Source: Prevotella corporis DSM 18810 = JCM 8529 (GTDB lineage: Bacteria > Bacteroidota > Bacteroidia > Bacteroidales > Bacteroidaceae). From it: a stretch of DNA of 37,541 nt. The notes under the pieces are model-generated. The model was not told the origin of the DNA and ran no database searches. It saw nothing but the letters and a program-made list of their open reading frames with translations. This document shows positions 7,468-15,506 of the stretch, piece by piece; position 1 is the first letter of the stretch, and each line of letters begins with the position of its first letter. The stretch covers positions 1 through 37,541 of the forward strand of contig NZ_AUME01000029.1 in NCBI RefSeq assembly GCF_000430525.1, read 5' to 3'. The translations under genes were made by a program, and so were the position numbers.

Positions 7468-10400
7468 TTATAAATTCAGGTTGATACCAAACGAGAGGGC
7501 ACGTACCGCACTGTTTACACTGACATTTTGTGTACCGTTGAGTGAAACACGTGGGTCAAGGCCTTTTCTCTTAGACCACAAACCGAGGTTGTCGGCAGCG
7601 AAGTAAATGCGAAGACCCTGAATACCCACTTTATTCAAGAGACTCTTTGGCAACGTGTAACCCAATGTGAGGTTGTTCAAGCTGAGGTAAGAGCCATCAA
7701 TGATGAAACGGTCAGTAGCTTCAGTTAGTTTTTGTGTGCTGCTCTGCAAACGTGGAACGTCGGTGTTTTTGTTCTCCGGAGTCCAACGATTGAGAATATC
7801 CATGTGCCAGTTAGTACCCGGATTTCCGGCTGACATCAAACCAGCGTAGTTGGCGTCATAAACCTTTCCACCGATACGATAAGCGAACTGCATGGAGAAG
7901 TCGAAACCGTAAGCAGCAGCGTTGATGTAGAAGCCACCTGTCAATTTAGGCAAAGAGGAGCCCACAAATTGTCTGTTCTTCAAACCGCTGTCATAATCAG
8001 CTCCACCTACTTTCTCGAACTGTTTTTTCTTGTCGTTCCAAATCCAGTAAAGTTGTTCACCATTCTCAGGATTAACGCCGGCAGATTTCACCATATAGTA
8101 ATCGTAGATGCCGCCACCCTCTTTCATGATGCGCCAATCAGAAGTGATACCATCTTCTTTGAACTTCTCAGGCAGTTTGGTAATCTTGTTCTTATAAGTG
8201 ATACCATTTACGCCTACATTCACGTTGATGTGCTCATCGTTATAAACATTAGAAGAGAGGCTAAACTCGAAACCAGTGTTTCTCATGTTACCGAAGTTTA
8301 CGGGTTCTGTATCGAAACCTGTTGTTGAAGGTATCGGGAGGTTGAAGAGCATGTCTGATGTACGACGAGTGAAGAAGTCTAATTCACCGGCAATAGCACC
8401 CTTCCAGAATGAGAATTCAAGACCTACGTCCAAGTTGTTGTTCTTTTCCCAAGTGATTTCCTTATTACCTTTATAGACAGGTCCATAAACACTTTCCGTA
8501 CCTGTAGAGGAAATTCGATAAAGGTTAGTGTACGGAGTATAAGCTCTTACCGATGAGCCCGGCAAGTAGAGATAGTCGTTACCTTGAACACCATAGCTGA
8601 CACGCAGCTTCAAGTTCTGAATGGCCTTGACATCCTTTAGGAAGTCTTCTTGGTTGATACGCCAAGATGCGCCCACGCTCCAGAATGTACCCCAGCGGTG
8701 ATCCGGATGGAATACGGAAGAACCATCACGACGCAGAGAAGCAGAAGCATAGTACTTGTCCATATAATCGGCTGTTACCTGTCCGAAGAAACCTTCTACC
8801 TTATATTCGCGAGAATAAGAGTCCAAATCGGAAATGGTAGCTGCTGAACGGAATTCCGGCAGAGTCGGGTCGAGAAGACCTTTCTTTTCACCAGACATGA
8901 AGTTCCATCTCTGTGAGAAGTATTCATGACCCAACATGGCATGGATTGTAAAGTCGTTGAATGTTCGATCCCAATTCAAGATTTGGTTCCAGTTGGTTGA
9001 CAACGATTGGTTTACTTCCTTATTGAGGATACCGCCGTATGCCTGACCATCACCCACGAGTGGATTTGTCAAATTAGTCCAACGCCACCAGTTGCCATTG
9101 AATGTTGCAGTTGTGCTGAACTTGAAGTTGTAAGGCAGCTTCACGTCGATGCGTGCGTTCTCGGTGAGGTAGTAATTGGTATTCTTCTGTACATTGAGTA
9201 GGTTTTGCTTGATGAGGTTTATACCACCTGCATAGAGACGGCTTTGCGAATCGTCATAAATACCCTCTCCATTTGCATCGCGCAAGATCTTACCATCAGC
9301 GTCGTGCATATAGACAGGATAGATAGGAGCTATCATACGACTCCACATGAAGGCATTGCTATAGTTGCTTCCCTCGTCAGCCGCATTGCGAGCATTGGTC
9401 TTAGCAAATTGTGAGGAAGCGGAAATTCTCAACCAATCGGTGATGTCAGCGTCATAAGACATACGGTTAGTCAGACGCTCAAAACCTGTATTCATGTTGA
9501 AACCGCGATCGTTCAAATAACCCAAAGAGAAGTAAACCTTAGATTTTTCACTACCTTTCGTTACGCTGAGGTTGTATTCCTCTCGAGTTCTCGGGTCGTA
9601 TAGAACACCTTCCCAATCGTTGAAGTTGCTTGCGTCTTCGTAGCGGATGGGAGCAGTGGTAAGATTACCATTCGCATCAACCACCTGATTGTCAGGAGTA
9701 CTATAAATATTATAACCTAATTCATCAATCAAGTTATCGGAAGCCCATTGAGCGGGATTAGCCTCAGGATCTTTAATATAAGTAACAGAGTTCTTCAAAG
9801 CTTCCCATGTCAGCTTGTAATACAAGCCTGGATCGCGGATGATGTCATACTCTGGAACGGCACGTTGGTTTGTACCAATGCGAGCATCGAAAGATACCTG
9901 TACACGACCCTTGTTACCACTCTTCGTAGTAATCAAGATTACACCGTTGGCACCACGAGCACCATACAAAGCAGCGGAAGCAGCGTCCTTCAAAACGTTG
10001 ATGCTTTCAATATCCTTTGTATTGATGGCATTGATTTCACCATCATAAGGAGCACCATCCAAAATAACGAGCGGTGCACTGGAAGCATTCAAAGAACCGA
10101 TACCGCGAATACGCATCGTTGTTCCCTGACCTGCACGACCAGAAGGAGAGCTTACGGACAAACCAGCTACCATACCTTCCAAAGCCTTGGAAGCATCGGC
10201 TGCTTGCACCTTCTCCAACTTCTTCGAGTCGATGTTGGTTGCAGCACCAGTATAAGTTGATTTCTTCACTGTACCGTAAGCAACGACGAGGACTTCGTCC
10301 ATGTCGCTTCCCGCAGTTGCCAACTTGATAATCATGTTGTTGCTTGCGGTTACGGTCTTGGATACCATACCAATGTAAGAAACTACGAGTTTCGCACCCT

Positions 10401-10596
10401 TGGGTACGCTCAAAGTAAACTTACCGTCAAGATCGGTAGCGGTACCAGTTTTCGTTCCTTCAACCATCACGGAAGCACCGATAATGGGTTGACTGTCGTC
10501 TGCAGAAATCACAGTACCGCTAATCTGTGTTTGTGCCAATGCCATTCCAAAACTTAGGAATAGACATGCGAGAAACATTGTTAGTCTTTTTTCCAT
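7468..10596 (-). CDS. susC-like: SusC/RagA-family TonB-dependent outer membrane transporter
   Basis: This is a 1042-residue protein from ATG 10596 (MEKRLTMFLACLFLSFGMAL). This start places a normal signal peptide at the N-terminus with cleavage near ALA-Q. A longer in-frame Met at 10662 would add 22 residues before the signal sequence. The next domain is a carboxypeptidase D regulatory-like fold (about 24-100: ISGTVISADDSQPIIGASV). The TonB plug follows (ALEGMVAGLSV, IRGIGSLNASSAPLVILDG, VLKDAASAALYGARGANGVI). A long beta-barrel ends in the outer-membrane-type SFGINLNL. There is no STN domain, so direct signalling to an anti-sigma factor is not expected. It imports an unknown oligomer with the downstream SusD lid. 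Confidence 0.96.
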   Translation of the reverse strand: MEKRLTMFLACLFLSFGMALAQTQISGTVISADDSQPIIGASVMVEGTKTGTATDLDGKFTLSVPKGAKLVVSYIGMVSKTVTASNNMIIKLATAGSDMDEVLVVAYGTVKKSTYTGAATNIDSKKLEKVQAADASKALEGMVAGLSVSSPSGRAGQGTTMRIRGIGSLNASSAPLVILDGAPYDGEINAINTKDIESINVLKDAASAALYGARGANGVILITTKSGNKGRVQVSFDARIGTNQRAVPEYDIIRDPGLYYKLTWEALKNSVTYIKDPEANPAQWASDNLIDELGYNIYSTPDNQVVDANGNLTTAPIRYEDASNFNDWEGVLYDPRTREEYNLSVTKGSEKSKVYFSLGYLNDRGFNMNTGFERLTNRMSYDADITDWLRISASSQFAKTNARNAADEGSNYSNAFMWSRMIAPIYPVYMHDADGKILRDANGEGIYDDSQSRLYAGGINLIKQNLLNVQKNTNYYLTENARIDVKLPYNFKFSTTATFNGNWWRWTNLTNPLVGDGQAYGGILNKEVNQSLSTNWNQILNWDRTFNDFTIHAMLGHEYFSQRWNFMSGEKKGLLDPTLPEFRSAATISDLDSYSREYKVEGFFGQVTADYMDKYYASASLRRDGSSVFHPDHRWGTFWSVGASWRINQEDFLKDVKAIQNLKLRVSYGVQGNDYLYLPGSSVRAYTPYTNLYRISSTGTESVYGPVYKGNKEITWEKNNNLDVGLEFSFWKGAIAGELDFFTRRTSDMLFNLPIPSTTGFDTEPVNFGNMRNTGFEFSLSSNVYNDEHINVNVGVNGITYKNKITKLPEKFKEDGITSDWRIMKEGGGIYDYYMVKSAGVNPENGEQLYWIWNDKKKQFEKVGGADYDSGLKNRQFVGSSLPKLTGGFYINAAAYGFDFSMQFAYRIGGKVYDANYAGLMSAGNPGTNWHMDILNRWTPENKNTDVPRLQSSTQKLTEATDRFIIDGSYLSLNNLTLGYTLPKSLLNKVGIQGLRIYFAADNLGLWSKRKGLDPRVSLNGTQNVSVNSAVRALSFGINLNL

Positions 10597-10716
10597 AAAA
10601 TTTCTTTTTAAATTATGTTTAAGTGAAAGATTTCCTCTCTGAAACTTAATGTACTCATGCATTTATCTTTTATTAAGTTGTTAGATGATTAGGTATTTCA
10701 ATTTGTTAACTACTTG

Positions 10717-10724
10717 CAAATATA
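10717..10724 (-). promoter_or_regulatory. Predicted -7 promoter box for the susC-susD operon
   Basis: The minus strand reads TATATTTG (TAnnTTTG), about 120 nt before the susC start at 10596, giving a leader of roughly 115 nt. The surrounding DNA is very A+T rich. No -33 TTTG lies at the ideal spacing. Confidence 0.45.
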
Positions 10725-11203
10725 ATATAATATTTTTAACAGAATAAATACTGCAGTCAAAAAAGGTAAGAAATTTATATTTATTAACATATTACACTCT
10801 CTATTTGATGCAATTTGGTGTTTTATGCATAAAATATTAAGAGAATCTATTGATTTAGATTTGTTTTATTTCATTTTATCTAAATATTTATAGTATAAAT
10901 TACAATATTAAACAAAAACAACGGCTACAGATTTATCAAATCGTAACATCTCTTACAAACTGTAAGATAATATAGGGATAAAACACGTAAAAAAATCAAC
11001 AATTGACCAATTTTAGCTTGTTAACAATTCTAATTGTGACATTCTGTAAACCAACGTTAACAATACTGTGTTGGAAAGAGTGAGAGCGTAGTTTATAAAG
11101 TTTAAAATGCTTATATATAATAAGGTATAAAGCATCTTTCAGACTTTCTTTACCAATGGTGCTTAGAATAAAACAGAACTGGTCATTAGACCGCAATTCA
11201 GAA
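10725..11203. other. A+T-rich intergenic region upstream of susC
   Basis: This stretch of about 480 nt is strongly A+T rich, especially 10725-10980, compared with the roughly balanced composition of the flanking genes. It probably carries the regulatory region of the susC operon. A minus-strand open frame at 10996-11286 crosses its right end, but its composition is not coding-like and no family is recognisable. I see no RNA gene here. Confidence 0.5.
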
Positions 11204-11247
11204 TTTGATGATGACGGTGAGACTTCCTGACTGATTTCATTCGCTTG
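11204..11247. repeat. Dispersed 44-nt repeat, copy 1
   Basis: The segment from TTTGATGATG to CATTCGCTTG matches 19693-19736 at 37 of 44 positions without gaps. The match includes three exact 10-nt blocks: TTTGATGATG, CTGACTGATT and CATTCGCTTG. Both copies are intergenic. Chance similarity of this extent in 37 kb is very unlikely. Confidence 0.75.
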
Positions 11248-11368
11248 CGTTTTCCTACTTTCAGCCATAATTGATACCAATGACATTAATAACGATCATG
11301 GATATCCAACGATGCTTCTCAATACCTTTCTGTATTGTTCTTCAGTATTTAACAATAGGTACGAAAGA

Positions 11369-11397
11369 GGGTGTGTCGAAATTGACACACCCTTTTT
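11369..11397. terminator. Bidirectional terminator next to tRNA-Pro
   Basis: The stem GGGTGTGTC / GACACACCC is a perfect 9 bp around a 6-nt loop. It is followed on the plus strand by TTTTT and on the minus strand by TCTTTC. For the minus-strand tRNA it begins about 18 nt after the 3' end and would end its transcript. Confidence 0.8.
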
Positions 11398-11409
11398 GCC
11401 TTACATTAG

Positions 11410-11482
11410 TCGGGATGAGGCGACTCGAACGCCCGACCCCTACGTCCCGAACGTAGTGCGCTACCAACTGCGCTACATCCCG
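11410..11482 (-). tRNA. tRNA-Pro, anticodon CGG
   Basis: The minus strand folds into a complete 73-nt cloverleaf. The acceptor is CGGGATG with CATCCCG (7 perfect pairs) and discriminator A. The D-arm is GCGC-AGTTGGTA-GCGC. The anticodon arm is CTACG with loop TTCGGGA and CGTAG, so the anticodon is CGG. The T-arm is GGGCG-TTCGAGT-CGCCT. The 3' CCA is not encoded (CTA follows). A promoter box lies about 30 nt upstream and a terminator downstream, so it is a single-gene transcription unit. Confidence 0.97.
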
Positions 11483-11511
11483 ATATTTACCAACTTATGT
11501 AAAGGCGGATG

Positions 11512-11519
11512 CAAAGTTA
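11512..11519 (-). promoter_or_regulatory. Predicted -7 promoter box for tRNA-Pro
   Basis: The minus strand reads TAACTTTG, matching TAnnTTTG. It is 30 nt upstream of the tRNA 5' end, which predicts a short leader of about 23 nt. Confidence 0.55.
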
Positions 11520-11652
11520 GTGAAAAAAGTAGAAACAGCGAAACTTTTATTTGAAATTATCACTTTTGATGGTTTATAGACGAATAAGCAGTCATAAACA
11601 AAATATTTGAGTAATTCCATCTATTAATATTAATATTCTATGAAAAAAATAG

Positions 11653-11660
11653 TAATTTTG
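11653..11660 (+). promoter_or_regulatory. Predicted -7 promoter box for the phosphoethanolamine transferase gene
   Basis: TAATTTTG matches TAnnTTTG, with a predicted leader of about 35 nt to the ATG at 11700. No consensus -33 TTTG is evident in the A+T-rich DNA upstream. Confidence 0.5.
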
Positions 11661-11699
11661 CAGTCTTAATTAAATAAGTCTGAGTTTATTGCGTGCATA

Positions 11700-13487
11700 A
11701 TGACAATACTAAACAAGTTTTTTGAAAAAGTTGCCACACCTCTTTATAAAGAGTTCCCCTTCTTTTTCATCGTCTTGACCCTCATCGGTTATCCTATCAT
11801 AGTTGACTTCCTGGCCAACCTTCCCGCCGTGGGTTCAGTCGTAAAGATGTCCCGCTATCTCGGCATGGCTATCTTCATCGCATATCTCTTCACTGTGATT
11901 GTCTATTGCAGTCAAGTCAAGATAGTGAAAATGACGTTCTACACCATACTCTCGACCCTTGCGCTGACTGATATTTTCCTTCGTTTGGCTTTCGGACAGC
12001 AAATCTCTCCCGTCATCCTACTGCTCCTCGGAGAGACCAACAGTAACGAATCGAACGAATTTATCAACACCTTCGTGCTTGGGGAAGATGGCTTTCTGGC
12101 CGTAGCTATCCTCACAATCGTTGTTGCAGCCACCATCGTTCTTGAGAAGAACAGAGACGGATTAGAACGGAGACTCAAGACATGGGGCAAGCCCACGAAA
12201 GCCATCACAGCCTTATTCCTCGCCTATTTCCTCATCGCCGGTGCATGGAAAGCCCGAATCTACTATACTTTACTGACGAGCCCCACCCGCATGCAGCTTG
12301 AGGAATGGGCGACATCGAACAAAAGCGGCACTTGTACCGACCTCGTCACCTGCACCTCTTATGCCCTGACGGGGGCTAAGGCGCTGGCCAACGACATCCA
12401 AATTGCCAAGCAAACTGCACTGAATGTCTGCAAATCGCACGCTACCATCGCCGAGGACTCCACGCTGACGGTGGTCTATGTGCTGGGCGAGTCGTTCATC
12501 AAATACCATTCGTCGCTCTACGGCTATTACAACAAGACGAATCCACGGCTTGAGAAGGAACAAAAAGATGGCAACTTGTTTGTGTTCAATGACGTTGTGA
12601 CGCCCTACAACCGCACGTCTTTCACCATGAAGAACACGTTCAGTTGCAACAGCCTTTCCAATCGAGAGTGCTGGGCATACTATCCGCTCTTCCCCACCAT
12701 CTTCAAACAAGCGGGATATGATGTCTATTTTTGGGACATTCAGAAGACGATGGACACCAAGGAGATGTACTCCATATCTATCAACTCGCTGCTTTACGAC
12801 AGAAAGATACAGCGTCTCTCCTACTCCGAGTTATCGAGTTGCAAGCCCTTCGCCTACGACGAACAGCTGGTGGCCGACTTCTTCTCGAAACCAAGGGCTG
12901 CCAAGGGTCGCAACTTGGTGATGTTCCACCTGCTCGGACAGCACGTCGATGCCGACAAGCGATATCCCCACACGGCTGAGTTTACCAAATTTCAGGCCAA
13001 AGACATACGCAACAACAATGACTACATCACCGAAAAGATGAAGTCGGAAATTGCCCATTACGACAATGCCACGCTCTATAACGACTATGTTGTGTCGGAA
13101 ATCATCAGACACTACAAAGACAAGAACTGCGTGCTGGTCTATTATTCGGATCACGGAGAGGAAATCTACGACTATCGACCGTCGCTGGGCCGAAAGTTGA
13201 AGCCCATGTGCAGCAATCTGTTGAAATATCAATTCGACATCCCGTTCATGGTTTGGTGCTCCGACACCTATAAGCAACGGCATCCAGACATCATCAGAAG
13301 ATTGAGGGCAGCCGTCAACAAGCCGCTCACCATCGACCACATAGCCCACACTTTGCTCGCTCTGGGCGGAATCAGAACACCTTATTATAGAAAGCGGTTC
13401 GACATTCTGAACCCATCCTACCAGCCAGGACCGAGGATTGTGAACGACAACATCGAATATGAGAAAACAAGATGGGGAAGGCAATAG
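11700..13487 (+). CDS. eptA: Lipid A phosphoethanolamine transferase (sulfatase-fold, EptA-like)
   Basis: This 595-residue inner-membrane enzyme transfers phosphoethanolamine from phosphatidylethanolamine to lipid A or another surface glycan. The first ~190 residues contain about five transmembrane helices. The periplasmic part has the alkaline-phosphatase/sulfatase fold: the metal ligand E264 in VVYVLGESF, the partner motif GYYNKTNP (275-282), the probable nucleophile T306 in TPYNRTSFTM, and the metal-binding SDHGEE (D484, H485). Several cysteines in the soluble part could form disulfides. The GES-to-nucleophile spacing fits EptA-type enzymes more than arylsulfatases, and there is no C/S-x-P-x-R sulfatase signature. 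In related species this modification lowers polymyxin sensitivity. The gene's 3' end forms half of a terminator hairpin. Confidence 0.87.
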   Translation: MTILNKFFEKVATPLYKEFPFFFIVLTLIGYPIIVDFLANLPAVGSVVKMSRYLGMAIFIAYLFTVIVYCSQVKIVKMTFYTILSTLALTDIFLRLAFGQQISPVILLLLGETNSNESNEFINTFVLGEDGFLAVAILTIVVAATIVLEKNRDGLERRLKTWGKPTKAITALFLAYFLIAGAWKARIYYTLLTSPTRMQLEEWATSNKSGTCTDLVTCTSYALTGAKALANDIQIAKQTALNVCKSHATIAEDSTLTVVYVLGESFIKYHSSLYGYYNKTNPRLEKEQKDGNLFVFNDVVTPYNRTSFTMKNTFSCNSLSNRECWAYYPLFPTIFKQAGYDVYFWDIQKTMDTKEMYSISINSLLYDRKIQRLSYSELSSCKPFAYDEQLVADFFSKPRAAKGRNLVMFHLLGQHVDADKRYPHTAEFTKFQAKDIRNNNDYITEKMKSEIAHYDNATLYNDYVVSEIIRHYKDKNCVLVYYSDHGEEIYDYRPSLGRKLKPMCSNLLKYQFDIPFMVWCSDTYKQRHPDIIRRLRAAVNKPLTIDHIAHTLLALGGIRTPYYRKRFDILNPSYQPGPRIVNDNIEYEKTRWGRQ

Positions 13488-13508
13488 CACCTTCCCCATC
13501 TTGTTTTT
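13468..13508. terminator. Bidirectional terminator overlapping the end of the phosphoethanolamine transferase gene
   Basis: A perfect 14-bp stem (CAAGATGGGGAAGG at 13468-13481 with its complement at 13490-13503) closes an 8-nt loop that contains the TAG stop codon at 13485-13487. TTTTT follows on the plus strand and TTTTCTC on the minus strand. One element therefore serves both convergent genes. Confidence 0.9.
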
Positions 13509-13520
13509 CCATGAATGACA

Positions 13521-14822
13521 TCACAACAGCGCCGGCAACTCGAATAGTCGCACGCCATTGCTGCCCTTAATCAGTATGTAATGGTCGCGTGGCTGAAGTC
13601 TTTCTATCACGGCCTTCACCTCCTCGGTGTTCTTGAACTTGCGAAAACCAGTCCGCGTCCTTGCAAAATTCTCACCCACGAGCCACACGTTCTCTATGCC
13701 GGCGGCACTGATTAAATCAACCACCTTTTGATGTTCCTCATCGGAAACCTCACCCAATTCCCTCATATCGCCAAGAATGGCCATCTTATTTCCGACATCC
13801 ATCAAGCGGAAGTTCTCAATGGCCGCTGCCATACTCGAAGGATTGGCATTGTAGGCATCTACAATCAATTTATTATGCTCGGTCTCTGTCAGCTGCGAAC
13901 GGTTGTTTTGTGGCACGTAGGTCTCCAAGGCATGACAAATCTGCCGTGCCTCGACTCCGAAATGCAGGCCGATGGCGATGGCGGCAAGCATGTTGTCGAG
14001 ATTGTAGGAGCCGACAAGGTGGGTCAGCACTTCTTTCCACTCGCCTCCTGCCTCATGCCACCTGAGGCGAAGGAACGGCGCACAATCGACGACCTCGCCC
14101 TGAACGTTGGCGGTATCGTCCTGACCGTAGGATATGATGCGGTCGAACTCACGCTGACTGGCCATCTCCGACAAGTCGGGATTACTCTCATTGAGGAACA
14201 GCAGGCAGCCGTGGGCTTTCAGATAGTCATAGAGCTCGCCCTTTGTGCGTTTCACTCCCTCGAAACTCCCGAAGCCCTGAAGATGGGCACGCCCTACATT
14301 GGTTATCAGTCCGCAAGTAGGCTCCACGTAGTTGACGAGTTTCTCAATGTCGCCCTGATGCGATGCGCCCATCTCTATGACCGCTATCTCGTGGTCGGCA
14401 TTCAGCCCCAACAACGTGCGGGGCACTCCAACGTCGTTGTTGAAATTTCCTTCGGTGTGCCACACCTTGAACTTCTCACTCAGAACGGCCGAAATCAATT
14501 CCTTGGAAGTTGTCTTGCCGTTTGTCCCCGTGATACCTATCACAGGAATCTGGAACTGGCGACGGTGCTGGCGGGCAAGCTCTTTGTAGGCGATGAGCGT
14601 ATCGTCAACGAGTATGAATCGACTGTCGCCCGGATCAGCATACTCCTTCTCGTCGATGACGGCATAGCTGCAGCCCTTCTCTATCGCAGCCTTTGCAAAT
14701 TTGTTGCCGTCGAACGTCTCCCCTTTCAGGGCAATGAAAATGCTTCCCTTCGGACAGTTGCGACTGTCGGTGGTCACCACCGGATGCTTCTCATACAACG
14801 CATATAGTTCTTGAATGTCCAT
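13521..14822 (-). CDS. murF: UDP-N-acetylmuramoyl-tripeptide--D-alanyl-D-alanine ligase
   Basis: MurF adds D-Ala-D-Ala to UDP-MurNAc-tripeptide, the last cytoplasmic step of the peptidoglycan precursor. From the Met at 14822 (MDIQELYALYEKHPVVTTDSR) the protein is 433 residues, the usual size for the family. The N-terminal substrate domain has TDSRNCPKGSIFIALKGETFDGN. The ATP loop GITGTNGKTTSKE is near residues 96-108. GNFNNDVGVPRTLL and EMGASHQGDI are further Mur-ligase motifs. The C-terminal domain has NNRSQL and VDAYNANPSSM. An upstream in-frame ATG at 14861 adds 13 poorly conserved residues and was not chosen. The gene stands alone, outside the division/cell-wall cluster, which is a common arrangement in Bacteroidota. 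Confidence 0.95.
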   Translation of the reverse strand: MDIQELYALYEKHPVVTTDSRNCPKGSIFIALKGETFDGNKFAKAAIEKGCSYAVIDEKEYADPGDSRFILVDDTLIAYKELARQHRRQFQIPVIGITGTNGKTTSKELISAVLSEKFKVWHTEGNFNNDVGVPRTLLGLNADHEIAVIEMGASHQGDIEKLVNYVEPTCGLITNVGRAHLQGFGSFEGVKRTKGELYDYLKAHGCLLFLNESNPDLSEMASQREFDRIISYGQDDTANVQGEVVDCAPFLRLRWHEAGGEWKEVLTHLVGSYNLDNMLAAIAIGLHFGVEARQICHALETYVPQNNRSQLTETEHNKLIVDAYNANPSSMAAAIENFRLMDVGNKMAILGDMRELGEVSDEEHQKVVDLISAAGIENVWLVGENFARTRTGFRKFKNTEEVKAVIERLQPRDHYILIKGSNGVRLFELPALL

Positions 14823-15042
14823 GACCTCACTTCGTTTAGTCGGGTTCTGTTCATCAACCATGTCTGATTCTGTTTTTTCTCTCTAAAACAAGTTGCAAGC
14901 AAAAGCGGGATGGCGGCATACACCGTGAATGAACGCTGTTCCACTTTGAACCGAAAAGAATCAGAAAGATGACAAGACGTAATCCCTGTTACACTTATTT
15001 ATATTATGGTGGCTATTCTTAGCCTCCACCTTTATAGCAATG

Positions 15043-15050
15043 CAAAGATA
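15043..15050 (-). promoter_or_regulatory. Possible -7 promoter box upstream of murF
   Basis: The minus strand reads TATCTTTG (TAnnTTTG), about 220 nt before the murF start. The leader would be long, so the assignment is tentative. Confidence 0.35.
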
Positions 15051-15117
15051 CGGTAAATCAGAGAGACTTCAAAAGAAGTTCGGCGATTATTTTAGCTGAA
15101 ACAGGCATTCATCATCC

Positions 15118-15199
15118 AAACATGGAGCTTTCGTCTCGCGAAAGATAAGGTTTCACTGTTCGAAAGCTCACCTATCGCAATGCAAAAGATGAGCTTTTG
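15118..15199. repeat. Intergenic array A: four 16-17 nt units at about 22-nt period
   Basis: Units begin at 15118, 15139, 15161 and 15183, separated by 5-6 nt. Unit 1 (ending GGAGCTTTCG) is in reverse orientation. Unit 2 (CGAAAGATAAGGTTTC) is diverged. Unit 3 (CGAAAGCTCACCTATC) is close to the consensus CRAAAGCTNACCTWTK. Unit 4 (CAAAAGATGAGCTTTTG) is a near palindrome. The array lies between the divergent murF and C69 dipeptidase genes. Related arrays are at 19580 and 24379. The remainder of 14823-15506 holds only short, unconvincing frames. Confidence 0.75.
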
Positions 15200-15474
15200 C
15201 AACCCAACTCACACCATACTGGTTATCAATCAGTTACAAAACCGATTCCTTACCGTAAATTTTCTATGATTCACAGCTTCACGCCTCGTGTCGGAACGGT
15301 TGACCATCTTCATTCAGAAAAGAAGCGATTGGAGGAGAGCGACAGTAAAAAAGCAAGGCTTCACCACAACAATAAATAATGATGAGCCTGCCCTCATCTC
15401 ACACCGGCTTACCCACTATTCGGTAAATTATTCAGATTTACCCATTTCCATTCACTATTCTCAAATAAAATTCC

Positions 15475-15482
15475 TACATTTG
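15475..15482 (+). promoter_or_regulatory. Predicted -7 promoter box for the C69 dipeptidase gene
   Basis: TACATTTG matches TAnnTTTG, 25 nt before the first ATG at 15507. Confidence 0.5.
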
Positions 15483-15506
15483 CCATAGCTAAACAAAATT
15501 AAATTA

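Noticed and set aside
10996..11286. 96-residue minus-strand open frame upstream of susC
   Set aside because: No recognisable domain, unusual composition, A+T-rich context, and it overlaps the 44-nt dispersed repeat whose other copy has a stop in the equivalent frame.
13728..14807. Long plus-strand frame opposite murF
   Set aside because: It is antisense to a clearly conserved ligase. Its translation has no family features.
15118..15199. Regularly spaced repeats as a CRISPR array
   Set aside because: Units are 16-17 nt with spacers of only 5-6 nt, are partly inverted relative to one another, and no cas genes are present.
15197..15379. 60-residue frame downstream of array A
   Set aside because: It starts inside the repeat array, has no domain and no promoter-to-start logic.
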